From Chryseobacterium sp. ERMR1:04 (GTDB taxonomy: Bacteria > Bacteroidota > Bacteroidia > Flavobacteriales > Weeksellaceae): a DNA stretch of 64,000 nt. The notes under the pieces were generated by a model, which saw only the letters and a program-made list of their open reading frames with translations, was not told the DNA's origin and ran no database searches. Location of the stretch: positions 1,143,895-1,207,894 of the forward strand of contig NZ_LIRF01000008.1 in NCBI RefSeq assembly GCF_001297705.1. The letters are read 5' to 3'. Both the position numbers and the translations under genes were made by a program. This document shows, one piece after another, positions 17,000 through 25,601 of the stretch. Within the stretch, counting starts at the first letter, position 1. Each line of letters begins with the position of its first letter.

Positions 17000-17591
17000 T
17001 GATCTTCGTATTTTTAAAAACAATATTTGTGGTGTCTCCTGAGGCTTCCGTCATATTAACCTGCGAAACGGTTGATTGACCTTTAGGAAAACTTAGTTCA
17101 ATCTGTTTGATGTATTTCAGTAATTGCGCAGATTTAGGAGTGAATTTTGCGATGTTATAATTTGCATTTTTCAAGTAAGCTACGGAAAATTCAGGATCGT
17201 TAAACATTTGTCCGTTTGAACTTCCTACAATCAGTTTATTGATCTTTTCAAAGGTTTTACTTTTAGCATCCACAGAAGATTTCTTTCCCTGATCGTTGAT
17301 GAATATCTTATTGTCCTTAAAGATAATGCTGTACTGGTAAGGCTTTGTATATTTCCAGCTTAAAATGTTGGGTGTTTTTAAAGACATTCTTCCATACGTC
17401 ACAATGTTTTTATCCAAAAAATCCATCTTTTTGGTTTGGGTAAAATCACTTTGTAATGTTTTTATTTCCTTGGTTTCAGATGAAACTTTGGTTACGAATG
17501 CTTTTGCTTCAGGTCCTGACATTGCTGTGTTCTGAGCAAAAAAGAGACTTGAAACTAATAAAAATGCTCCGAAAGCAATATTTTTAATCAT
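16965..17591 (-). CDS. LolA-like outer-membrane lipoprotein carrier
   Basis: 208 residues with signal peptide IKNIAFGAFLLVSSLFFAQ. The mature protein has the LolA-type pattern: KEIKTLQSDFTQTKKMDFLDK, then GRMSLKTPNILSWKYTKPYQYSIIFKDNKIFIND. It likely ferries a lipid, here plausibly the flexirubin or an acylated precursor, across the periplasm, since LolA paralogues accompany aryl-polyene clusters. This is not necessarily the housekeeping LolA. Confidence 0.85.
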   Translation of the reverse strand: MIKNIAFGAFLLVSSLFFAQNTAMSGPEAKAFVTKVSSETKEIKTLQSDFTQTKKMDFLDKNIVTYGRMSLKTPNILSWKYTKPYQYSIIFKDNKIFINDQGKKSSVDAKSKTFEKINKLIVGSSNGQMFNDPEFSVAYLKNANYNIAKFTPKSAQLLKYIKQIELSFPKGQSTVSQVNMTEASGDTTNIVFKNTKINAPISASEFSL

Positions 17592-17614
17592 TGTTTAATT
17601 TTTATTGATAATAT

Positions 17615-18484
17615 TCAATTTTTTTTTTTAATGGTAATCTTCTCGACTTTTGGATTGATTATTATTTTTATAGTCCAATTTTTATTTTTATCATACTGTT
17701 CGTAAACTTTAAAATCTTTATCGAATTTGTGTTTATGAGATTCGCTATGAGTACCATCAGTATTGAATAGTGTTTCCTTTTTAACTTCTCCTTGGTCATC
17801 ATACTCATACACCCAACGGACTTCTAATTTTCCATTTTTTTCGTATCTGTGATTTTCCAATTTTTGTCCAAATTGGTTATATGTGTAAATATTGTCAAAC
17901 CGGAACTCATTGTCTTCGTGGTGTACAATTCTAACTTGGTTTTTATCTTCACTATAGCTATATAGCCATATCTGTTTGTTTACATATTGTTTGATGAGAT
18001 GTCCAGATTTATTATACTCAAATTTCATATCGCCAGGAAATGCAAAATCATCACCTTCTAAATTATTTCTAACAATAGTCAGTTGATTATTCTTGTCATA
18101 AAATAAAGTATCCGTTTCAAGAGATTTGCTACCAAACCTTTCTCTAAACGAAATTCTGTTTACAATATATCCGTTTTTATTAAAAGTGACCTTACAATCG
18201 TTATCCATTTCTGCAAGATTAAAGTATTGATGCTCTTTATTCATATCAATAAGTTCAAATTTACTAAAATCTGTAATAGAATCCTTTGAGGCAGAAGAAG
18301 TTTTCTGTTCTACCGTTTTCACTTTCCCTTTAAGTCCGTATTTTCCTACTGTTTCATTTACATCATCTTTAGTTACTTCATAGATGCTTTTTAATTTGAG
18401 GTTTGTTTTCGTTTCATTTTTTTGTGCACAACTTTGTAAACATAATAAAATGAGTAGAAATGAAAATGTAGCTGTTGTCTTCAT
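17615..18484 (-). CDS. YD-repeat-like lipoprotein
   Basis: 289 residues from the ATG at 18484; a start 21 bp earlier is possible. Lipoprotein signal ending LLCLQSCAQKN. The mature part has short repeats like FEYNKSGHLIKQYV, YTYNQFGQKLENHRYEKNGKL and YEYDDQGEVKKETLFNTDG, the YD/Rhs-type beta-hairpin pattern often seen in Bacteroidota lipoproteins. Its function is unknown. It is not a usual member of flexirubin clusters, has more A+T-rich codons than its neighbours, and may be an insertion in the operon. Confidence 0.75.
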   Translation of the reverse strand: MKTTATFSFLLILLCLQSCAQKNETKTNLKLKSIYEVTKDDVNETVGKYGLKGKVKTVEQKTSSASKDSITDFSKFELIDMNKEHQYFNLAEMDNDCKVTFNKNGYIVNRISFRERFGSKSLETDTLFYDKNNQLTIVRNNLEGDDFAFPGDMKFEYNKSGHLIKQYVNKQIWLYSYSEDKNQVRIVHHEDNEFRFDNIYTYNQFGQKLENHRYEKNGKLEVRWVYEYDDQGEVKKETLFNTDGTHSESHKHKFDKDFKVYEQYDKNKNWTIKIIINPKVEKITIKKKN

Positions 18485-18597
18485 ATTATTTGGTGGAGAG
18501 TGCATCTGTTTTTAACGAAATTGTTAGAAAATATTCTTTATTGGTGGCTGGTTGGTTGTGTATGCGTTGGTAATAATTGCCACCAACACCAAAATTC

Positions 18598-19365
18598 TTA
18601 TGCATTAAAAGCTTTTGCGCCTTTTGTGGTTGAAATAGTATCTATCGTAAAAGTTGAATACTTTTCACGTTCCAAAAATACTAATAAATCTGTCAAAACA
18701 TTATACGTTTTTTCCGAAGTATCGTGAAGGAGAATGATGCTTCCTTTCTTTAGATTTTTTGTAACTCGTTTATAAATTTTCTTTTCGTTGTCTGTGATCG
18801 TATCTAAAGAACGGACATTCCAGCCGATGCTTTCTTTATGAGTTTGTTTAATGGCTTTAGCAATATTCGGATTGGTAACGCCAAAAGGAGGACGGTATAA
18901 ATTGGTTTTAATATTTCCCACTTTCTCCATAATTTGATCACATTGCTCAATCTCCTCAATCATTTTTGAGGTAGATAAAAATCCTGTGTTGTTGGAGTGA
19001 GATAAGGTGTGATTTCCAATTGTATGACCTTCTGCAATAATTCTTTGGAAAGTTTCGGGATATTTTTCAATCTGTTTTCCAATACAGAAAAAGGTTGCTT
19101 TTATCTGGTTTTCTTTTAATAGATCTAAAAATTTTGGAGTAAACTCGGTCGGACTATCATCAAAAGTCAAAGCAACTTCCTTGATTTTTGTTCTTTTATG
19201 CGTCAAACTATTGACAAAATATCCTAATTGAATGTCAAAAGATCCCCAAACGACCACCGCCGAAAAAAGTAAGAAACAAAACAGATATACCCAAAAAGTC
19301 CCGTGAAATGCATAAATAAATACATTGCAGAAAAGATAAAATAGAATAAATGGATAGTGTTTCAT
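18598..19365 (-). CDS. Polysaccharide deacetylase (NodB homology)
   Basis: 255 residues. Two N-terminal hydrophobic segments (about 4-40) anchor it. The NodB motifs are clear: TFDDSP (67-72, catalytic and metal Asp), HTIGNHTLSH (114-123, metal His pair) and the YRPPFG segment. It should remove acetyl groups from a sugar polymer or related amide/ester at the membrane. Deacetylase-fold proteins occur in flexirubin clusters, but their target is unknown. Confidence 0.85.
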   Translation of the reverse strand: MKHYPFILFYLFCNVFIYAFHGTFWVYLFCFLLFSAVVVWGSFDIQLGYFVNSLTHKRTKIKEVALTFDDSPTEFTPKFLDLLKENQIKATFFCIGKQIEKYPETFQRIIAEGHTIGNHTLSHSNNTGFLSTSKMIEEIEQCDQIMEKVGNIKTNLYRPPFGVTNPNIAKAIKQTHKESIGWNVRSLDTITDNEKKIYKRVTKNLKKGSIILLHDTSEKTYNVLTDLLVFLEREKYSTFTIDTISTTKGAKAFNA

Positions 19366-19420
19366 CTTTTTATTATTTTGAGTTTTTGGTTTAAAATTTT
19401 CTCAATCTGGACATTCGTTC

Positions 19421-19495
19421 TGTCATTCTGAATGTAGCAAAGCGAAATGAAGAATCTAATATTGATGTTGAGATTCTTCCTCCGTCAGAATGACA
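19421..19495. repeat. Dispersed palindrome, TTGTCATTCTG class, copy 2
   Basis: TGTCATTCTGAATGTAGC and the complementary CGTCAGAATGACA close a structure with the inner pair GAAGAATCT/AGATTCTTC. It fills most of the 161-bp gap between the deacetylase and the ketosynthase genes. Same family as 8190-8268. Confidence 0.85.
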
Positions 19496-19526
19496 AACAG
19501 ATCGTCTTAATTCTCTACGTTAAAAC

Positions 19527-20588
19527 TTAAGCTCTCTCCAACAAAACCAAACTATGATCACTTCCTCCCAAATGATTATACAAAAGAATGTTTTTAATAC
19601 TTTCTTTTTTCACTTCATTAATCATCATCACTTCCGGAATCTGCTGATCTTTCAGAATATGACAAGCCATAAATGTTGAGAAACCACTTGCTGTATTGAA
19701 TTCTCCACTTAGATGCTTATAATATAATAACGCTGAATTGGGAAATAAATCCATTGCTTTGGTATAATAGGCGTCCGATTTAGAATCTCCGCTAAAACCT
19801 AAAATCACAGCGTCAATTTCTTCAAAGGTAAGATGGTTTTTTGTTAGTAAGTCTCTGATAAACTTTTGAATTTCATCTTGTTCTAATCTATTGTTGATTT
19901 TAATATCTCTAAGCTGAGCGTAAGAACTTTCTGCCTTTTCTTTTCCTAAAACAAAAAAGCTTGAACCTTCTCCCCAAATAACGCCTTCTGTTGTTGAGTG
20001 TAAATAATCAACAGGAAGATTTTCTTCTTTTTTAATGGTATTGTTTAATTTATACAATTCCATTGTTCTGTCGGTCTGCTCATCTGTTGAACCCACCAAA
20101 ACATGATCAGCCTCACCATCATTAATTTGAAGTTTGGCGTCTAACATGGAGAATTCTAAAGAAGAAGAAGTATTCACATAGGTGAAATTGTAAGCGTGGC
20201 ATTGTAATGCTAAAGCTATTTGCCCGGCAACCGTATTGTGAGTGGATTGGATAAAATAAGTTGGAGTCAGAAACTCTTCATTATTATCAATTACATTTTT
20301 TAAAAACTTTTCAGAATCCTGGGAACATCCCATTCCTGTTCCGACAATAATCGCATCAGGATTTTCAATTCCGGCTTCTTTTAAAGCGTATTTTGAGGCT
20401 ACAGAACTCATTTTTACAGTTTTAGACATTCTTCTGCTCATTGCAGGGGGAATGAATTCTTTGTAATTAGGTTCAATAGCTTTTACGATCTGAATTGAAT
20501 TTTCAGGCGTAAGATTTTGGATGAAATTTTCATTTAAAGTGTCCTGAACCGAGATGCAGGCTGCACTGTTGATATACACTGCGCTCAT
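19527..20588 (-). CDS. Beta-ketoacyl synthase-like protein lacking the active-site Cys (chain-length-factor-like)
   Basis: 353 residues from the ATG at 20588, whose ATGA overlaps the preceding stop codon. The thiolase fold is recognisable (IIVGTGMGCSQDSEKFL, STHNTVAGQIALALQ, GVIWGEGSSFFVLG). Where ketosynthases have TACSSG it has NTSSSL (from residue 139), so the nucleophilic Cys is replaced by Ser141. The later catalytic His motifs are also not conserved. It is most likely a non-catalytic partner of one of the adjacent ketosynthases. Confidence 0.8.
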   Translation of the reverse strand: MSAVYINSAACISVQDTLNENFIQNLTPENSIQIVKAIEPNYKEFIPPAMSRRMSKTVKMSSVASKYALKEAGIENPDAIIVGTGMGCSQDSEKFLKNVIDNNEEFLTPTYFIQSTHNTVAGQIALALQCHAYNFTYVNTSSSLEFSMLDAKLQINDGEADHVLVGSTDEQTDRTMELYKLNNTIKKEENLPVDYLHSTTEGVIWGEGSSFFVLGKEKAESSYAQLRDIKINNRLEQDEIQKFIRDLLTKNHLTFEEIDAVILGFSGDSKSDAYYTKAMDLFPNSALLYYKHLSGEFNTASGFSTFMACHILKDQQIPEVMMINEVKKESIKNILLYNHLGGSDHSLVLLERA

Positions 20589-21771
20589 GATTTTGAGAAA
20601 ATTAAGGTTGAACAATTTCCTCCGAACCCAAATGAGTTGGAAAGTACATGATCGATATTCTTCTCTTTCAATTCGGTAACGGGAGTTAGATCAAATTCTT
20701 CCATTTTCGTTTTAAAATTCAAATTGGGGAAAATGATATTATTTTGAATGGCCAACAATGAATAGATGGCTTCAATTCCCGCCGCTGCAGCTAAAGTATG
20801 ACCTGTAAACGCTTTTGTAGAACTGAATTCCGGAACCTGATTTTCGCCAAAAAGTCTGATCATCGCAATTCCTTCTGAAAGATCATTATTGGGAGTTGCT
20901 GTTCCGTGAGCGTTGATATAATCGATATTTTCTTTCTGTAAACCTGACACTTTCAATGCTTTTTCCATGGCTAAATAAGCGCCTTGTCCGTTTTCCGAAG
21001 AAGCGGTTTGATGGTGGGCATCGTTGGCATTTCCATAGCCTGAAAGATAGCCGAGTACTTTTTGACAAGTTCATCAGATTCCAACACCAAAAAGGCTGCT
21101 GCTTCTCCTAGATTTAATCCTTTTCTGTCATTGTCGAAAGGCGTATTATAAGCATCAGTAAGAATCATTAGGGTACTGAATCCATTCAAAGTAAATTTTG
21201 AAAGAGAATCTGTTCCACCAACAATCACGCGGTCTAAGACTCCATTTTTAATAAGCTTTGCGCCAATCATAATCGCGTTGGCAGCAGATGAGCAAGCCGT
21301 ACTGATGGTAGAAACCATGCCTTTAAGGCCTAAATAATCTGCAATGGCTAATGATGAATTTCCTGCATCATGAGAGTCTATATATTTTTGCTTTTCAGGA
21401 AAGTCTTCGTAGGAGTAGAAATACTTTTCGGTGATATCCATTCCGCCAACGCTTGTTGAAGAAATTAACCCCGTTTTGTAGCCGTTGATATCTGATATAC
21501 CGGCACTTTCTACCGCTTCTTTTGCAGCAACCATACCTAATAAAGCGGTTCTTGTTACATTATTATCTTCATTAAGCTGAAGTTTTTGTACCAATTCTTC
21601 ATTAGATAATTTGATCTCGCCTGTTTTAATATTTCCGGTGTGACGGGTTTCAAACAACTGAATATCTGAAATTCCGTGTTTTCCGGAAGTGAGCGAAATG
21701 AAATTTTCTTCCACATTGTTACCGATGGAAGAAATGATGCCCATTCCTGTTATGGCAATTTTTTGACTCAT
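20585..21771 (-). pseudogene. Beta-ketoacyl-ACP synthase with a single-base frameshift near 21045
   Basis: Two partial reading frames, 20971-21771 and 20585-20968, together make one FabF-like ketosynthase of about 395 residues. The first has SQKIAITGMGIISSIG and the active-site STACSSAANA; it goes out of frame after KKYSAI. Reading on with one added base gives LSGYGNANDAHHQTASSENG, joining EKALKVSGLQKENIDYINAHGTATPNND and the second His (AFTGHTLAAAAG). As given, neither piece can form an active enzyme. It is either a genuine inactivating mutation in a pigment gene or a sequencing or assembly error; the rest of both halves is intact, which favours a recent event or an error. Confidence 0.85.
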
Positions 21772-21781
21772 TTTTATACAA

Positions 21782-21852
21782 AATTTACCAATGTATCAAT
21801 GTAACAGTTTACCAATAATTGCTAGACTATTACATTGATACATTGGTAGATT
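21782..21852. repeat. Intergenic inverted repeat, class 'atcaatgtaaca', copy 3
   Basis: TACCAATGTATCAATGTAAC on the left and TTACATTGATACATTGGTA on the right form a near-perfect long hairpin filling the gap between ACP and ketosynthase. Best-preserved copy of the family. Confidence 0.85.
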
Positions 21853-21855
21853 AAC

Positions 21856-22113
21856 TTATTTTGTTCTGTTTTCTTCGATGAATTTTGCCATCGTATCGAT
21901 AGATTGAAAAATTTCCTTTCCTTTTTTAGGATCGGCTAATTTTATTCCATAATCTTTGTCAAGAAGAACGATCAACTCTAAAGCGTCGATAGAATCTAAT
22001 CCTAAACCTCCTCCGAATAACGGATCAGTATCTTTGATTTCTTCTATAGAAACATCTTCAAGATTAAGTACTTCGATAATTTTGTGCTTCAATTCAGTTT
22101 GTAGGTTTTCCAT
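21856..22113 (-). CDS. Acyl carrier protein (second copy)
   Basis: 85 residues; the phosphopantetheine Ser41 is in GLGLDSIDALEL. Acidic, four-helix ACP pattern. Flanked on both sides by related palindromic repeats. It probably serves the minus-arm ketosynthases, whereas the ACP at 5228-5482 sits with the plus-arm ketosynthase; which chain each carries is not visible from sequence. Confidence 0.92.
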   Translation of the reverse strand: MENLQTELKHKIIEVLNLEDVSIEEIKDTDPLFGGGLGLDSIDALELIVLLDKDYGIKLADPKKGKEIFQSIDTMAKFIEENRTK

Positions 22114-22130
22114 AAATAAATTTCATTTAT

Positions 22131-22218
22131 AATTTATCAATGTATCAGTTTAACAATGTAATAATAATTATAAGCATTATTTAAAAATTGGTAAATGGGT
22201 ACATTTTTATATTGTTAG
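22131..22218. repeat. Intergenic inverted repeat, class 'atcaatgtaaca', copy 4 (degenerate)
   Basis: TTATCAATGTATCAGTTTAA and a right arm with AAAATTGGTAAATGGGTACA and ATTGTTAGATTA. More diverged than the other three copies, on the far side of the ACP gene. Confidence 0.6.
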
Positions 22219-22219
22219 A

Positions 22220-22759
22220 TTACGTAGTCAGCAAATATACAAAAGCTTTGTAACTTTCCTGATATAGCTCTACCCAGCCACAGAGTACCTTTTCAGCCTT
22301 TCCTGACTGTAAAATCTGTTCTGAGTAATCATTTAAAAATTTTTCATCAAATTCATCCAAAACAAAAAAAGCATTCTCTGTCTGCATTGTATGTCTGATG
22401 CTTATTTCACCGACGCAGATGTTGGGCAATGTGTACACAAAAACAGCCGGGCTCGGGAAGAAATTGTCCTGAGAATTGATGCTTTCCTGATATTTAAAAT
22501 CAGTATCTAAACTTGATGATCTGTTGGCCAAAACAATTGCTGTTTTGCTATGATCTCTGTCTTTTAAAATCATTTCGGAAGCCAGAAAAGCGAGTTTGCT
22601 TAAGTTATCCATTTTATGAAATTTAGGATAATTCACTTCTAAACTTTTATAAGCTTCTTTGGCAAATTCTGAAAATACTTCAGATTGACTTTCGAAAATA
22701 ATTTCTCCGTTGACGGTTATTTTTGAGTTTTCTATGGTGCAAATGTCTGTTTTCTTCAT
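22220..22759 (-). CDS. Ketosynthase N-terminal-domain-like protein
   Basis: 179 residues, about half a ketosynthase. SKTAIVLANRSSSLDTDFKYQESI and FFPSPAVFVYTLPNICVGEISIRH align by eye with the KAS segment around SPxxFxxxxPNxxxGxxA, but neither active-site Cys nor His motif is present. Short proteins of this type recur in flexirubin/aryl-polyene clusters next to an ACP and may be structural partners of a ketosynthase. 4 bp downstream of the ketosynthase at 22764. Confidence 0.68.
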   Translation of the reverse strand: MKKTDICTIENSKITVNGEIIFESQSEVFSEFAKEAYKSLEVNYPKFHKMDNLSKLAFLASEMILKDRDHSKTAIVLANRSSSLDTDFKYQESINSQDNFFPSPAVFVYTLPNICVGEISIRHTMQTENAFFVLDEFDEKFLNDYSEQILQSGKAEKVLCGWVELYQESYKAFVYLLTT

Positions 22760-22763
22760 CGTG

Positions 22764-23918
22764 TTAACATTTTTCTAAAACAATTGCTGCATTACACCCA
22801 CCAAAACCTGAAGCCGTTTTCAAAATATATTTGATTTCCGCAGGTTGGTTTTCTTTAATAATATGTAAAGGCTGGGAAACTCCCATTTCTTCAAAGTTTT
22901 TAGATGAAATTAAGGTATTATGAAGAGCACTTTCCATAGAAATAATACTTTCCAGTAAACCTGATGCTCCTAAACAGTGTCCGTAAAAACCTTTCATGCT
23001 GTTGAGAGGAACATTCTGTAATTCCATTCTGTTGAAAGCGATGGCTTCCATTTCGTCGTTGTATATTGTTGCTGTTCCGTGAGCAGATATAAAATTGATT
23101 TGTTCTGTTGAAACTTGTGCCTCTGTCATTGCATTTTTGATGCTTGCATACAATCCGTCTCCCGTTCTTGAGGGTCCGGAAATGTGATTCGCATCGTTAA
23201 TAGCTGAATCTCCGGATATTTTAAAACTAAAACTTTCGTTTGAGATTGCTTCGTCACTTCGTTCCTCGCAATGACCTGTAATAAAAGCCGCCGCTGTAGC
23301 TTCACCAATATTGATTCCGCTGCGGTTTTTGTCATAAGGTTTACAAGGTTCGCTTCCTATGGCCTGAAAAGAATTGAATCCTGAAATCACAAATTCTGAG
23401 ATCTCATCTCCGGCAACGACAAACGCATCTTTATATCTTCCTGCCTGAATCATATTTTTAGCAACAGCAATCGCCATTACCCCTGAAACGCAGGCATTGG
23501 AAACTACAATGGGTTTGGTTTTAAATCCGAAAAAGTCTGCGATTTTTTGTGCTAAACTTGAAAGATAAGCACCTTCCGGTACAGTCACTTTATTTTTTAA
23601 TAAGCTTATATTTCCTTTTGTTGTTGATAAAATAAAAGCCGTTTCTTCTGTAATGTTATGTCTTTCTACCAAAGGTTTTAAGCTTAACAAAAACATTTTT
23701 TCCAGTCTTGTGAAATCCTGATTGTCGAAGTTCTTATTGAATTCTTCTTCCAACTTTTCAGAATCGATGATAGAAGCATAAAAAGCTTCCTGATTTTCGA
23801 TCACTTTATGTTTGGCGACCCCTGATTTTCCTTGTAATAAAGCATTCCAATTGGATGCAACATCAAATCCTAAAGGAGTGACGCAGTTGTAATCTGTGAT
23901 GTAAACTTCTTTTCTCAT
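22764..23918 (-). CDS. Beta-ketoacyl synthase carrying an in-frame repeat-derived insert
   Basis: 384 residues. The triad is complete: Cys143 (VVSNACVSG), His280 (ISAHGTATIYND) and His314 (FYGHCLGASG). Residues about 215-227 read GHCEERSDEAISN, the well-known translation of a dispersed palindrome; other ketosynthases have a short loop there. The reading frame stays open, so the protein may still fold, with an extra surface loop. It starts overlapping the thioesterase stop by 4 bp. Confidence 0.88.
   Translation of the reverse strand: MRKEVYITDYNCVTPLGFDVASNWNALLQGKSGVAKHKVIENQEAFYASIIDSEKLEEEFNKNFDNQDFTRLEKMFLLSLKPLVERHNITEETAFILSTTKGNISLLKNKVTVPEGAYLSSLAQKIADFFGFKTKPIVVSNACVSGVMAIAVAKNMIQAGRYKDAFVVAGDEISEFVISGFNSFQAIGSEPCKPYDKNRSGINIGEATAAAFITGHCEERSDEAISNESFSFKISGDSAINDANHISGPSRTGDGLYASIKNAMTEAQVSTEQINFISAHGTATIYNDEMEAIAFNRMELQNVPLNSMKGFYGHCLGASGLLESIISMESALHNTLISSKNFEEMGVSQPLHIIKENQPAEIKYILKTASGFGGCNAAIVLEKC
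23242..23275. repeat. Dispersed palindrome, GAGATTGCTTCGTCACTTCG class, inside a ketosynthase gene
   Basis: GAGATTGCTTCGTCACTTCG continues to CCTCGCAATGAC. This repeat is widespread in diverse bacteria; a diverged relative is at 61646-61676. On the coding strand it adds the peptide CEERSDEAISN to the ketosynthase. Confidence 0.85.
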
Positions 23919-24340
23919 AATCCCATTTTATCTTTCCAAGCTTGAAAAAACTCGGGATTATACAAACATAAATTATTGTCAGAATCTAAGAAAACCTGAA
24001 TGGTTTCTCCGCTGCAAACCAATTTGTTGTCTTGATTAAAAAGTTCGTATCTGTAAATCAATTTTGCAGCAGTAGAATTAACAAAAGTGGTTACGATATT
24101 GAAGGTTTCTCCATATTTTAAAGGCAGAAAATGTTCGCAGGTACTTTTTATGATAGGGGTTACGAATCCGGCTTTCTGAATATCAAGATAAGTTAAGCCA
24201 TGCTGTCTGCCGAAAGCTTCTCTTCCGTCTTCGAAATACACAATGTAATGGCCATGCCAAACAATTCCCAACGGATCTGTCTCATTGAATCGTACTCGTA
24301 CTTCCTCAGTACACTGGATTGGTTTTTCGTTAGACTGCAT
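23915..24340 (-). CDS. 4HBT-type acyl-CoA/ACP thioesterase
   Basis: 141 residues from the ATG at 24340; a start up to 42 bp earlier would overlap the ABC permease more. VRVRFNETDPLGIVWHGHYIVYFEDGREAF is the hot-dog thioesterase signature with the catalytic Asp in TDPLG. It probably releases an acyl product or edits ACP-bound chains in the pathway. It overlaps the genes on both sides, showing cotranscription. Confidence 0.85.
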   Translation of the reverse strand: MQSNEKPIQCTEEVRVRFNETDPLGIVWHGHYIVYFEDGREAFGRQHGLTYLDIQKAGFVTPIIKSTCEHFLPLKYGETFNIVTTFVNSTAAKLIYRYELFNQDNKLVCSGETIQVFLDSDNNLCLYNPEFFQAWKDKMGL

Positions 24341-25601
24341 TTTGTTTCCTTTCATAAAAAATTGAAATAGTGACCATGGCAATATAAAATAAAAATAATA
24401 AAGCCAGCTCTTTTGCTATACCAGCGATTCCGCTGTTTCTTAAAATAATATCGTAATAGGCATTCAGTCCCCAGTTCATGGGTGAGAATTTCGCAACGGT
24501 CTGCATGAATTCAGGCATTAAGAATACAGGAACCCATATTCCTCCAACAGCTGCCAATACAACCACAGAAGTCGCTCCAAACGGCGCAGACTGTTCCTGA
24601 GTATCGGCCAGTGTTCCTAATAAAACACCGAAGCCAATAGCTGCCAATCCTGCAAAAATGGTAACGATAATGAGGTGGAACATTTTTCCAGTCACATCAA
24701 ACTGAGGTAAATTCATATAAGGGAAAAGGTAAACTCCCACCGCTACCATCAATAAAAACTGAATGATACAGATGATTAAATACGTACACGTTTTTCCTAA
24801 AATATGAATATAATAAGGCGTTGGGCTCACTCTTACTCTTACACTGGTTCCCTGACTTTTTTCTTTCACTAAATTAATAGAAAGCGGAACGACGATAAAA
24901 AATATGGCGAATAGCGCCCAAGCCGGAACATTATGCTGAACAGAATTCGGTATAATGTCCATTTTCCCTTTTGTAGGCGTAATTTCTTTAAAACTGATTA
25001 AGTTTTTATTTTCATCCAGATTTTCGGTGGTTCCCAATTGATCCTGAAAGGCTTTGTAGATCTTTTTGTTTTCGATCTCAAAAACCATTTTATTAACGGC
25101 ATTCATGACATTGTTTTTGAAACCGATATTGGTTGCCGGATCAAAGTACAAGTGAATGTCTTTGGCTTTTATGTCAACATTCTTTTTTGCAGAAGCAGCA
25201 TCTGCCTCAATTCCAAATGAACTTACAATGGTCTGAACCTTAGAGTCAATATTTGCATTTAGATCTTTCGTTAAATTTTCAGGAATGACGATGGCCATCT
25301 GATAATCCCCTGAAAAAACAGCTTTTTGGGCAGATTTTTCATTGTAATGGGTCACTAACTCGAATGTTTTACCATTTTCGAGCTCATGTTTTATATTTTT
25401 TGAAATTTCGGATTTGTCGTTATCAATAAAAATAATTGGAATTTTTGAACCTTCCAGATTTTTAAAAGTAGAATCCTGAATTAAAGTGATCGTAATAATC
25501 AACAATAAAGGCATCACAAAAATAATGACGATTCCACCGATATCTCTTTTCAGTAAAAGGATTTCCTTAACGAAACTTCTCCACAATTTATACAACAACA
25601 T
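24330..25601 (-). CDS. ABC-2 type transporter permease
   Basis: 423 residues. One N-terminal membrane segment (IIVIFVMPLLLIITITLI) is followed by a ~170-residue extracytoplasmic domain, then five C-terminal segments, the layout of YhhJ/NatB-type exporters. NLVKEKSQGTSVRVRVSPTP is the typical cytoplasmic signature. It pairs with the ATPase gene that overlaps its start by 14 bp. Probable export of pigment precursor or related lipid. Confidence 0.88.
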   Translation of the reverse strand: MLLYKLWRSFVKEILLLKRDIGGIVIIFVMPLLLIITITLIQDSTFKNLEGSKIPIIFIDNDKSEISKNIKHELENGKTFELVTHYNEKSAQKAVFSGDYQMAIVIPENLTKDLNANIDSKVQTIVSSFGIEADAASAKKNVDIKAKDIHLYFDPATNIGFKNNVMNAVNKMVFEIENKKIYKAFQDQLGTTENLDENKNLISFKEITPTKGKMDIIPNSVQHNVPAWALFAIFFIVVPLSINLVKEKSQGTSVRVRVSPTPYYIHILGKTCTYLIICIIQFLLMVAVGVYLFPYMNLPQFDVTGKMFHLIIVTIFAGLAAIGFGVLLGTLADTQEQSAPFGATSVVVLAAVGGIWVPVFLMPEFMQTVAKFSPMNWGLNAYYDIILRNSGIAGIAKELALLFLFYIAMVTISIFYERKQNAV

